A stretch of 64,000 nucleotides of DNA from Mytilinidion resinicola (lineage: Eukaryota; Ascomycota; Dothideomycetes; Mytilinidiales; Mytilinidiaceae): NCBI RefSeq assembly GCF_010093595.1, contig NW_022985445.1, forward strand, positions 1,875,713-1,939,712, written 5' to 3'. Shown here one piece after another: positions 1-9,213 of this stretch. Every line of letters begins with the position of its first letter. The first letter of the stretch is position 1. The translations under genes and the position numbers were made by a program. Under the pieces are notes generated by a model, which made no database searches, had not been told where the DNA came from, and saw only the letters and a program-made list of their open reading frames with translations.

Positions 1-1028
1 CTCTTCCTCCAGCCCTAGCCCCTTGTCCTCCCCCATCTTCTCCTCATCGAACTCGAAGATCCGGAAATCAGCATTCGCGTAACGACGTCCACTCACAGCT
101 GTCCGCAAGAATCCGCTATGGCTGACGACGGCGATCACTTTCTCGGGGCGGCTGTAGAGGGCCTTGAGACATGCCTGTCCGCGCGCTAGGACGGCGAGGC
201 GGGTGAAGGCGTAGGGGTTTGAGGACGGGGTGGTCTTGTTGGGGTAGAGGGGGTCGACGGTGGCGAGGGCGGTGGCATATTGCGGGAAGCGGGAAGCGAC
301 AGTTTTGAGAGCAGAGCCGGTGTCGCAGGGTTTGGCGGAGTTTTCTGAGTGAGGTGGTTAGTTGGTTGTTTGTAGAGAGTTTGAGATGGTGGGGAAGGCG
401 TTTGAGATGTGAGATTTTGAGGTTTTTGGATGCGAGATTGATGGTGCTGATGGCGGCGAGGAAGCTATACGATAGAGTCTAGGGGAAATGTGCTGAGAGT
501 GTAGAGACGGAATTGTAGATGTGAGTTCTTCGGCAAGAGATCTGATATCAAACGTGTAGTTTTAGAGAGAGGTTCCACCCCAATATAAGGCATAGAATGT
601 GAGAGCATCTTGCGGTGTCTCTTTAAGGAATCAATAGAATCAACAGAAACTGAAGGGTCACGCAGGAGATATAGAAGAAACATAGGAAAAGTCGTGCAAA
701 CCCACCTTGCCACCCCGCGTCTGCAATGATCTCCACCCCCTTCTCAATCAACCACCCGAGTCCAATCTCCATTGTCTGCAGCGTCCTCACCATCGGGCTC
801 ACAATAATGAGTTCGACTTCATTCGCTACTGGCACCTTCTTGATCGCATCGCTTAGCTCCTCGCACTGCTTTAGACCGAGTTCGGTGAGCTCGGGGTCGG
901 GAAGCGACCAATTCTTGGACGTCTGATGGCTGTTAGTTTATGATGGAATTTGATAGTGAGGGGTAGGAGCTTATGGTTACATTGTGAAGGGCTTCGGCAT
1001 GGCGGATGAGGATGATGGTTGGGGGCAT
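1..1028 (-). CDS. Histidine phosphatase (phosphoglycerate-mutase-like) family protein, 3' end outside window
   Basis: Three exons are visible on the minus strand: 981-1028, 706-922 and 1-344, the last running off the left edge. Introns 923-980 and 345-705 have GT/AG ends and join in phase. The start gives MPPTIILIRHAEALHN, containing the RHA phosphohistidine motif of the family. Exon 2 carries the SPMVRTLQT segment and exon 3 carries VVSHSGFLRT, which supplies the second active-site His. The family includes phosphoglycerate-mutase-like phosphatases of varied substrates, so the substrate here is unknown. The 361-bp second intron is unusually long for this window. No signal peptide is seen, so a cytosolic enzyme is inferred. 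Family assignment is secure; the specific role is not. Confidence 0.85.
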
Positions 1029-1301
1029 GTTTCTTTTTGAAGTTCCGGGATGAGGAAGTTGAAAGCGATGGTGCTGCCCAGAAGTCATAGAGCTAGTGTG
1101 TTTTATATCCCCCACGAATGGCTTCTTAATGTCAACAAAATAGGTTTGTTCGGTTTTGTATGTCCGTGAAATCAGGAGAATTGCCTAATTGTCGTTTGAT
1201 CTGAAGAAATGGGAGCATGGAGAATCGTCCAATTGCAATGCTCGCAGTTCGGTATGTCTAATGCTATGCCCCAAACCTTAGTCGATATCGTACAAGACCA
1301 A

Positions 1302-2423
1302 CTAGTCCTCCATCTTCTCATCATCATCGTCGTCATCACCCTCCAGAGCCTTCTTCGCCAGCCGCTCCGCCTCCTCTAGTAACTCCTTCGGCACCTCCTG
1401 ATGTCGTCCCTTCGTTGGGCCGTCTAGAGAGCTGACCCACGTCATCTCCAGCTCGAAGTCCTTGTCCTTGCTATCCTCGTGTGCAGCGTAGATGATGCGT
1501 GCTGCCTCCTTAACACCCTCCTCCAGCGTAAGGTTGCCTGCAGCGAGATCGAGCTTCTCAAGCTCAGACTTGGCAGATTGTCGTCCTTTGCCTGTGGCCG
1601 CGCCGTAGTATCCCTACATCAATATTAGTACTGCTTCTTGCCCATGTCATGCATAGCTCCGACATACCCAGTAGAGCCCACTTGGCTCTATCATGTACAG
1701 GAACGGACCGCCATGCTTCGCGCCCTCCTTCTTGCCTCCACTACCAGTCGCAGGTCCAGATCCTACCTGGCCATCCACCGGTAATTCTATCTCGGGGTCC
1801 CAACCACCGACGATTGCTGTGATTCCGAACGGCCGTACGCTAGAGTAGAGGGTGTACATCTGCACGTAGCTGCCCATGTGGTTTGCGAGGGCGGAGGTTG
1901 GAATTGGGGCCTTGTAGGTGCGTCGCCATTGGGCTGCTTCGTCGCGGGCGCGGGAGGCGAAGTGACGGCCATCAGGGAGAAGGCCTGAGGAGACCTATAT
2001 TGGCATTGTCAGACTAGATAATCTTAACGCAAATGTTCGGCGTGGACAGCGAGTGGCAGGCTAGAATCGATTGGGGGAGCTTACAACACCTATATTTCGG
2101 TCGACAGTAGATATCCGCTTGTTGGCACCGGCCTTGAGCAGCTTGCTGCTAATAATCTTCTCCAAGGCGAGAACGACGCCGTCCTTGCATCTTATGCCGA
2201 TTGCTGTGCCGCCGTTTTCTACCGCCTTCACTGCGTACTCGACCTAATTTCGGTAAGCGCATGTTCTCGTAGCTTGACTTCACGACCTAGAGTATGTACC
2301 TGGAAGTTCCTGCCATCGGGAGAGAAGACGGAATTGGAGAGATCGTAGCCCGTGCCTATTGACGTCTGTGATGAAGGTTAGTCTGCAGCTCCCAGAAAGG
2401 CGGGAGGGCTCGAGACTGACCAT
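1302..2423 (-). CDS. PRE10: 20S proteasome subunit alpha type-3 (Pre10-like)
   Basis: Five coding exons: 2421-2423, 2365-2300, 2243-2085, 1994-1668 and 1613-1302, giving 288 residues. The first coding exon is only the ATG; splicing joins it to [19 protein letters not shown], the hallmark N-terminus of this alpha subunit. Further conserved stretches are [19 protein letters not shown], the VRPFG segment, [20 protein letters not shown] and an acidic C-terminal tail. In the family this is a structural subunit of the outer alpha ring that helps gate the 20S core; alpha subunits are not proteolytic. A roughly 30-residue Gly/Lys insertion (near [18 protein letters not shown]) sits before the FLYMIEPSG strand. 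Another proteasome gene, PUP3, lies about 2.7 kb away on the same strand. Confidence 0.95.
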
Positions 2424-3457
2424 GATGATAGATCGGAGGAGGTAGAGCTGTGGAAGGTGGTGGTATTGTAGGAGCGTCGCAGTGATGGAGGCGGCGGGGA
2501 GCTGTGGGTATCGAGAGTTTACAGCTTCGTGTTGAGGCAGGCTCCAAAGCTGTCGCGTTGATGTGCACGTGATCTGGAGCTTAGCGTGGATCTAATCACT
2601 TGGCGATCGTCCAGGTTCGGTGAACAACTCTTGCTAAAGCCTCGTGTGCTTTAGAGAAATATTCTCTCTAGGCTTGTGTTCACTTGTCTAGCACCGCTCG
2701 AGGTACTCTGGTGCATTAGCAAGCACTGCAAATAGACAGTTTTGACGAGGCTGATAGCTCTTCGAGCCACCTCAGACGGCGTCAGAATAGACTGCCACTG
2801 TGCCACGCACGAAAAAAGTGGCACACTCATCAAGTGCTCTGCCCGGATGTACACCTGTCTGCCACTGTTTAATTGTAAATTGCGCAGAAAACGATCACCG
2901 GCCATCTCCTGCCGCTAAAGGTGCTTTTCGGCCTGCTATCTTACGACTTCTGCCGAGCAGCAGCAAGCGTGAGGCTTGCGCGACTTCTTCGATGCTCGAT
3001 CACAGTGATGAGCTGGCGGGACCATTTGTGTTTCAAGCTGCCTTCCCACTGGTCCAGCGAAATCCCCTCCATAACGCATGACCTCCACCTCCAAGCCAGC
3101 AGTACTTAAGGACCACGCCGCCACCTCTGCATCCATTGACTGACTGCTTCATCCTCCTCTACTTTACACTAACTTCTGTGTTCCGCATCGTCCCCAACTT
3201 CCTGGCGATTACTCCGCATTGCCAGCGAACTTGCACGCTTAAAAGCCACCTGATAGGCGCAGCTCACGCGCCGAGGACAACAAAGACCTCAATAAGAGCA
3301 CAGCTCCGGACTGCGGCTGCCACACTCTGCTGGTCCGATCAACCTCTACTAGACGCTTCCTCACAACTGACGATTCGACTAACACTCAGCCTCTGCAAAG
3401 ACGACTGATTCTGACTTCTCCGCTTTAAGATATACCTCATAGCACACTCTCGCGCTC
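2424..3457. other. Intergenic region with a half copy of an inverted-repeat element
   Basis: No convincing gene is seen between the divergent PRE10 and the zinc-ribbon gene. ORFs of 60-93 codons occur on both strands but lack recognisable domains or splice structure. The interval must hold both promoters. Positions 2802-2870 match one arm of the small repeat described at 11729-11978. Confidence 0.5.
2802..2870. repeat. Half copy of a MITE-like inverted-repeat element
   Basis: The stretch containing GAAAAAAGTGGCACACTCAT and, about 35 bp later, CTGTCTGCCACTG matches the left arm of the element at 11729-11978 almost base for base. No matching right arm is visible nearby, so this copy looks truncated. 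Confidence 0.65.
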
Positions 3458-4596
3458 ATGCAACCAGTGCTTGTCCACTACTGCAGTATTTGCTCTTACA
3501 ACACTCCTGTTCCTTTTCATCCTGCTGTCTTCTCTCAAAATAACACTTGCAACCACGTAAGCCCGAATTCCACTTCTATCAACACTCGCTAACGCCTACG
3601 TCATAGTGCGGTGCAATATCAGTCGGCATCAACTCTCGAGTGAAAGCAGAAGAAGCCGAAGCCATGCAGCAAGAAGAGCTGGCGCGGCTGTTCTCCAACA
3701 ACCTGACCCTCTCCTCCTCCCCCGCCCCTCCCCCTCAGTATTCGCAGGTAGAACAGCCACCGCAACAGCAGCAGCAGGAACCGCAAGTGCAGCAGGAGCA
3801 TCAAGAGCCCTCGCAGCAAGCTCCAACCCAGCAGCAAGCTCCAGCCCAGCAGCCCATAATCTACGCCTCGCAGCACTACACCCACACCCACCATGTGGTC
3901 CCCATCGTGCACAAGCCACGCCCCATCCCCACCCCCCTCTCTACCCCCGACTTAGTCGAGGTACTACTTCGCAACAGCATCGACCCGACCCTCCTCTTCC
4001 CCTCCCAGGTCTCCCTCTTCCAAAATGCCGACGAAGACCAACGCCTGCGCCTCCTCGAGCTCTGGCGCATCTCCCCACCCCAAGGCCGCCAGGGCATCCC
4101 CGACGGTATCGACTACAACACCTCGCGCCAGCTGTACGACTGGCCGCCCACCAGCTTGGCGCAGGAAGAGGCGATGGCAAAGCTGAGGTATGAGAGGCAG
4201 GTGGAGGAGGACCGACAGAAGGAGGATATCAGGTTGCATGAGCAGAGATTGCAGGAGAGTATGGACGCAGACTCGGCTGCTGTTGCGGAGACGACCCGCA
4301 ATTTGCTGTCGAGCCCGGAGAGGCAGAATGCGGAGCCGTACATCCTCTCGGGGTATGAGGCGCTTGCGGCGCGGGAGTATGAGCGCTCGGCGCAGGAGGA
4401 GCAGGGGCTGCGAGAGAGCACCAGGTATAACCAGGCGATTGATCCGGTATACAAGGGGAACGGGAGTGGGCTGTGGGAGAAGCATGTTGGGGTTGTTGAC
4501 ATGGAGAATCAGTATGGGGAGTACGAACACATGAGGGAGTATGCTTCTCCTAATCCTCAGGTCATGGTCTATGGAGACGACGATATGATCATGTGA
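3458..4596 (+). CDS. Hypothetical protein with split N-terminal CxxC-CxxC zinc-ribbon-like module and Gln-rich region
   Basis: Two exons, 3458-3556 and 3607-4596 (intron 3557-3606, GTAAGC..CATAG), give 362 residues. Exon 1 reads MQPVLVHYCSICSYN and ends TCNH; the first codon of exon 2 is Cys. This makes C9xxC12...C31xxC34, a zinc-ribbon-like set split by the intron. If only the large ORF is read, the module is lost. Next come a Gln/Pro-rich stretch (about residues 60-115), a structured-looking LVEVLLRNSIDPTLLFPSQ segment, a charged helical region rich in Glu/Arg, and a Tyr/Met-rich tail. I do not recognise the family. The four-Cys module could bind zinc; any function beyond that is unknown. 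Confidence 0.75.
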
Positions 4597-5085
4597 GGAC
4601 GGGAAGAGAATACAGAATGTGGGCTTTAGAAGTGTGGAGCTATTGTGGACGGTCTTGGGAGCTGTATTGATTCAGCATACTCTCACCTTTGCATTTTTCG
4701 TTTGGTCGATTAGCTGGATGGGTGACTGGGGCAATAGGGTGTTGATACTAGGCGGAGTCTCTACTCATGAGTATTCCCAGTTCTTTAGATTGTAATACGC
4801 AGTTTTGTCTGCGTCGTTATTGGTGGTTAGTGAGGTTGTTGATATCCCTGAGGAGGTTCATTGGTCGAGGAACGTTATAAGACTCATAATAGCCTCTCAA
4901 CTTCAGTAGAAGAGAGTTCTTTCATTGTACGCTCAATGCCAGAAAGTCTAGTGCCATAATACATGTGCCTTTCCAATAACCCCCCAGACTGGCGCCTGTA
5001 TGATTATATTGGCCCACCTCGACACAATCTGCCCTCGCAGCTTTGCGTCCGTGATGTGACTGCCCCAGTCGCCGTCGCCGACCCC

Positions 5086-5901
5086 TCAGTCCTGCCGTCC
5101 CTTTAGTAACCGCTTCGTGACCTTGTCCTTCTCGATGATGTAGACGTGTGCGCCCCAGCCGGAGAGAGCGTCCCTGTCGACGGCGTTGAGGAGGGCTTGC
5201 GAGACGGTTTCGAAGAGGTCCTCGGGGGCCTGTTATAGCATGAATGCGTTAGCAATGTCCCCACATCTAGAAGTCCACCGAAAGGCGATGAAGTGAACAA
5301 ACATACCAGATCCGGCTCCCACAGCCCCTCACACGTTCCAAACAACTGATCACTCGCCGTCCCGCTCACAATAAAGTCCTTCGCAAAGTCAATGCACCCA
5401 ATACTATCGAACCCGCAGATAAACGGCTTCCCCGTCGTGTGGTTGATGCCCGCAACCACCGGGCTCACGAAGTACGGGCCGAAGCGCCGCTCGTACAGCG
5501 TGCTGCTGACCAGGTTCGCCATCGTCTGCGGCGAGATGGGCCGCTCCTCGCGCAGGCGGTACATGTTCACCTTGTAGCGGAACAGGTCGCTGACGGTGGA
5601 CACGTCGGTGGCCAGGCCTGTCAGCCCGAGGTACACGTCGCCGTAGGGGAAGATCTTGGGGAAGTTGTTGGACACGGTGAGGGCTTGCATGCCGAGCCGC
5701 AGGTCGCAGGCGATCGCGACGCAGTCTTTGCCGACCATGGCTACGCAGGCGCCGCCGTCTGTGCGGGGGTTAGGATTTGGGGTATTAGAGGGGGTGAGGA
5801 GGGCGGACTTATGGAAAATGGGGAGCCCTGGAGCTTGGTTTAGCTGTGGTTTGGATGTAGAGAGGTGGGTTGGGGAGCTTACCATAGCTGCGGATGTGCG
5901 T
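5086..5901 (-). CDS. PUP3: 20S proteasome subunit beta type-3 (Pup3-like); start codon unresolved
   Basis: Exons 5901-5883, 5758-5307 and 5229-5086 join in phase (introns GTAAGC..CACAG and GTATGT..ACAG). They give about 204 residues containing [65 protein letters not shown] and a C-terminal [22 protein letters not shown], all diagnostic of beta-3. This subunit is a non-catalytic member of the inner ring. The first exon reads THIRSYDGG where relatives start M-x-x-x-S-Y/I-N-G-G, and the first codon is ACG preceded by CTCTAG, which could be a splice acceptor. The ATG at 5886-5884 (TATGG) is out of frame after splicing. The true start therefore lies in an upstream exon I cannot fix, or initiation is non-AUG. 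Confidence 0.88.
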
Positions 5902-6138
5902 CTAGAGTATTGGTGGGAGAGAGTACGAGGCCTAGATACTAAGGTAAGGACACACGCAAGAGAAGAGGAGTCGGAGCGTTGATGGTGGTCGTGAAAGTCG
6001 AGTTGGTGTTGTAGGTAGCAGTTCAATACGCGGCTGGACTGAGCGCCGCGATCCCGTGACCTCTATTTTTCTATCTCCAAACTCCATCAACTCCCCCCAT
6101 CAGCACGCTTCGCCCGACGCCAATTGCACCCGCCCACG
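5902..6138. promoter_or_regulatory. Shared divergent promoter of PUP3 and mL59
   Basis: At most about 240 bp separate the first visible PUP3 exon (minus strand) from the mL59 ATG (plus strand), so both 5' leaders and promoters must overlap here. Any additional PUP3 5' exon must also lie in or beyond this interval. No specific operator was recognised. Confidence 0.5.
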
Positions 6139-6775
6139 ATGGATATCCGCCCGCAGCACGTCCAGCTCGCGACCGCGCTCCCGAAACGCCTCCTCGACTT
6201 CTTCAGAAAATATCCGCCGCCCGCCCTCACGCAGGGCCTGTCCGCCGCCGACGTACCTGCACCACTAGCCGCATCGTTCGAGACGCCTGCTGTGGCATCG
6301 AGTACCTCCTCCACAGATCCCAATGTTCCAGCGATAGAAACACCCTCCGCTGCCCTTGCAGAACGCACCTACCGCAATCCGTTCCAGCCGACTAAGAACT
6401 TCGCTACTGGCAAATGGAACTCGCCTGTCTTTGGGCTACGGCGGCAGGCTGAGATCGTTAAGCTCGCGCAGAAGCATGGCGTGGTGGATCTGCTTCCGTA
6501 TACTATCAAGCTGCCTGGCGAGCGAGAGAAGAGGAGGGTAGAGCGTGGATTGAGGGTCAAGGGGACGGGAGTGGGAGAAAGGGTAAAGGGAAAGGCGTGG
6601 GAGAGGACGTTGAAGGGGAGGTTAGAAGAGAGGAGGAACGCGATGTTGGCTATGCCGCAAATGATCGAGGATTGGAAGCAGGTATGTTTCGTTCGCGTGA
6701 GAGAGTTGGGAGGAGAGAAGGCTAACTTGTTCACAGAGGGGTCACGGAAGAGGGTGGAAGAAGTGGCCGAAATAA
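6139..6775 (+). CDS. MRPL25: Mitochondrial large-subunit ribosomal protein mL59 (MrpL25-like)
   Basis: Exon 1 is 6139-6681; intron 6682-6736 (GTATGT..TTCACAG); exon 2 is 6737-6775, giving 193 residues. Exon 1 carries LPKRLLDFFRKYPPPAL, YRNPFQPTKNFATGKWNSP, LRRQAEIVKLAQKHGV, LLPYT and the basic block LRVKGTGVGERVKGKAWERT. Exon 2 adds RGHGRGWKKWPK. These are the conserved parts of fungal mL59, a fungal component of the mitochondrial 54S subunit. Reading through the intron gives a false, much longer ORF, so the short last exon decides the C-terminus. It is divergently paired with PUP3. Confidence 0.87.
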
Positions 6776-7640
6776 AGGATTACTGGCGTGGCTTTTCGAC
6801 GCTGAAGAGGGTGTTAAACATCCTCGCGCTAAAGTGCTGCTGTATTGTACATATAGAGATGTGGTGCACGGATTTGCATGGGACTTGGAGTTGGGACACC
6901 ACATTGGAGAATTTGCGAAACTTGTATCATATGTATACACATTGGAGTATGTTCTCCATCATGCACACAAGCCTACGATTCCAAGTGGTCTTAGGCTTTG
7001 GCATGACTACTGCTTGAAATGACCGAGACTCACTTCCATCATCGTCCTCCTGTATTTTACATCTTTTTTAGAACTTTCAAGAAAGCACTGGTGTGCCCTC
7101 AGTAGTTGCAAGAGTCGATTGTAGGTGGTCAAAAGCCCAATGACTTATTCGAAACCCTACGCATTTTACATCTTGTTCGCATTGTTCAGTCATGCTGAAG
7201 AACTCCAGGCAATACCAACCGAGCGAGCAGGCGCGAAGTGAATGTGAAAACACTTTTGCCTTTGAAGGCTACGAGAGGAGCAATCCTACATCTGTGGCTA
7301 TAGCAAAGGGAAGATAGGTAGGGAGAAAACTCTACAAGGTGTAAGACGAGGGGTGGTGTCACCCGAGTGTCTTGCTGGACACGAGACGCATATCTAAGGT
7401 GTTGGGTGAGTTGGACTAGCTAACTATCTAGAAGGGAGAAAGAGGTGCACAAGCCATACTAATCCTGTCTGATTGGTGGAGTATTCCAGACAGGTAGAAC
7501 AGGGGTGTATGAGTTTGCCTACAAGAAAGGGAACGCCTTAAAATAGAACTATCTTACAAAGTGCAAGATGGGAGTGGGCAGGGTTGGGCAGGGAGGAACA
7601 AGAAGTAAAACAAAACGGTGAGTGACAAGACGTTTCTACG
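6776..7640. other. Intergenic, nothing recognised
   Basis: No ORF with a recognisable domain or supportable splice pattern is seen on either strand. The interval lies between the mL59 stop and the inverted-repeat element at about 7641-7795. Confidence 0.5.
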
Positions 7641-7795
7641 CACGTACCCACGGATGTCGTCACACGCTCAGTCTCTGCACACTCATCTACCACTGTTTGA
7701 GGTGGCCTCTAGAGTTTACTAGTTGTCCAAAATGTCGAACTTCAGCGTTCTGAAAGTGTGTCGAGGCACTTCAAGCAGTGGCAGACGAGCGTACG
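7641..7795. repeat. MITE-like inverted-repeat element, diverged copy
   Basis: Two inverted arms are visible: TACCACTGTTTGAGGTGGCC near 7688-7707 and, on the opposite strand, TGCCACTGCTTGAAGTGCC near 7764-7782, with flanking similarity (CACACTCATC against TACGCTCGTC). The arms match the inner arms of the element at 11729-11978. The outer ends are weakly preserved and no target duplication could be fixed. Confidence 0.55.
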
Positions 7796-7889
7796 CAGAT
7801 CTACGACGAGGGAATATATTTACCACTGCGGAGACTTGATTGTAAGTCTGTAACAGCATATTGTCGACTTCAAACCCTTGAAGACTTTG

Positions 7890-8871
7890 TTATTTGTCCA
7901 CCTCTTTTATGTAGGCGCACTCTCCAAAGCACCGTTCCCATTCTTTACACGGAACCTCCCCGTGGTATCCAAATCGCAAGGTTACCTCCCTCTTCACTCC
8001 ATTGTCTCCGGCAATTCTGCAGACCCAAATACGCCGCACTACGTCTGGTGTTGGCATGAAAGTCTCCGTATCCCCAAACAAACTCTTGAAAACGTTGGTG
8101 TACTTCTTTAGGTTGTAGTATTGATTTGAACAACCGAAACCTGTTCCCTGCGGGATGGGGTTTTCGTCGTAACATTCCGGACCCACCAGGTGAATTTCGG
8201 TCAGAGCAAGTAGATTGCTAAGGAGTACCTGGAGGCGCTTATTCAAGCGGTCCGGGTCCTTGTATTCAAAACCGCGGAGTTTGATGGCAATGGACGTAAG
8301 GAAGTCTCCGTGGCTGGCTTCGGAAGTATTGCGAATATAATATTCATTGTTCTGGGTGCGAGCAAACCCAATGAATGGAAAGGGCTGGATGTTCGTGATG
8401 TCGTCAGTGTATACCCATCTGTCTTCATGACGGAATGTAAGATCACGTGGGATCTCTGCCACGTTGGCAGTAGTCGTGAAGGCGTTGGCCTGAGGGATAA
8501 GTCAGCACGTGAGCTTTTATGTGGCTAAGAAGCCTAACGTCACATACGGTAGGTTCACTATCACAGCGAGGGACATATGACTCATGGAGCCAAAATAGAC
8601 CTGTGTAGCTGATATCGCTTCCGATTGGGGCCCCGAGGACTGGCAAGCCTTCATGGCTCTCTCGTGGTGTATCACACATCATGGACTTAGCTTGGGTAGA
8701 AGCGGTGCCGTTATAGTTCGCCACGGTGATTGAGGTGGAAGTTGAAAGAGCTCCCATAGGGATAAAAGGGCAACGGCTGGATGTGAGAGGGCTTGGCTGG
8801 AGAATGTAGGAAGTTTGAAGAATAGTTCTGAGGGCGTGGGGATGGAAGGAATTCAATGCTTGAGAAATCAT
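7890..8871 (-). CDS. Hypothetical protein, no recognised domain
   Basis: Two exons, 8871-8548 and 8489-7890, with a phase-0 intron (GTATGT..CTCAG), give 307 residues starting MISQALNSFHPH. The next upstream in-frame start-like codon is GTG, so the ATG at 8871 was chosen. The second exon looks compositionally like a real protein (DLTFRHEDRWVYTDDITNIQ, then LSNLLALTEIHLVGPECYDE). It contains several Cys residues (ECYD, FGCSNQ, VCRIAG, CKEWERCFGEC). No signal peptide, membrane span or known motif was recognised. An additional 5' exon cannot be excluded. The 3' end lies close to the 7641-7795 repeat. Confidence 0.6.
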
Positions 8872-9213
8872 AGCGTAAGTGTCTGAGAATTCAGATCGTA
8901 AGTATCCTACCACAGTTTGTAGCCTTTGAAAAAATTGGGATTGTGATTCCTCTCATGTTCAAGGTTAGGGAAACATGGTCCACGGTCTACAGCTACCACA
9001 TAGAGTGGAACAGACTGTTCGAGTGTTCTACATCTTCCTGTAGTGTAAAGCGGACTGTTGTCTGACCATTTTGCGGGTGGTGGCGTGCGATTGGTCAACC
9101 CTAGGTCCCTTGGCAGGCTAGTCACATTAAGTAGGCGACTGCGGCAACATCGACCTTTCCTTGAACACTTTCACTACAATATCACCACGCCCTCACGCAT
9201 CACTCTGGCAGCA

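Noticed and set aside
3606..4534. Long ORFs antisense or frame-shifted to the 3458-4596 gene (up to 195 codons)
   Set aside because: They are compositional shadows of a Gln/Pro-rich coding exon in GC-rich sequence and have no domains.
5103..6026. 307-codon ORF read through both PUP3 introns
   Set aside because: Its C-terminus and N-terminus are intron-derived; splicing at GT/AG sites restores the conserved beta-3 protein.
6776..7017. Extension of the mL59 ORF to 297 codons
   Set aside because: Reads through a GTATGT..CAG intron; the spliced last exon gives the conserved RGHGRGWKKWPK end.
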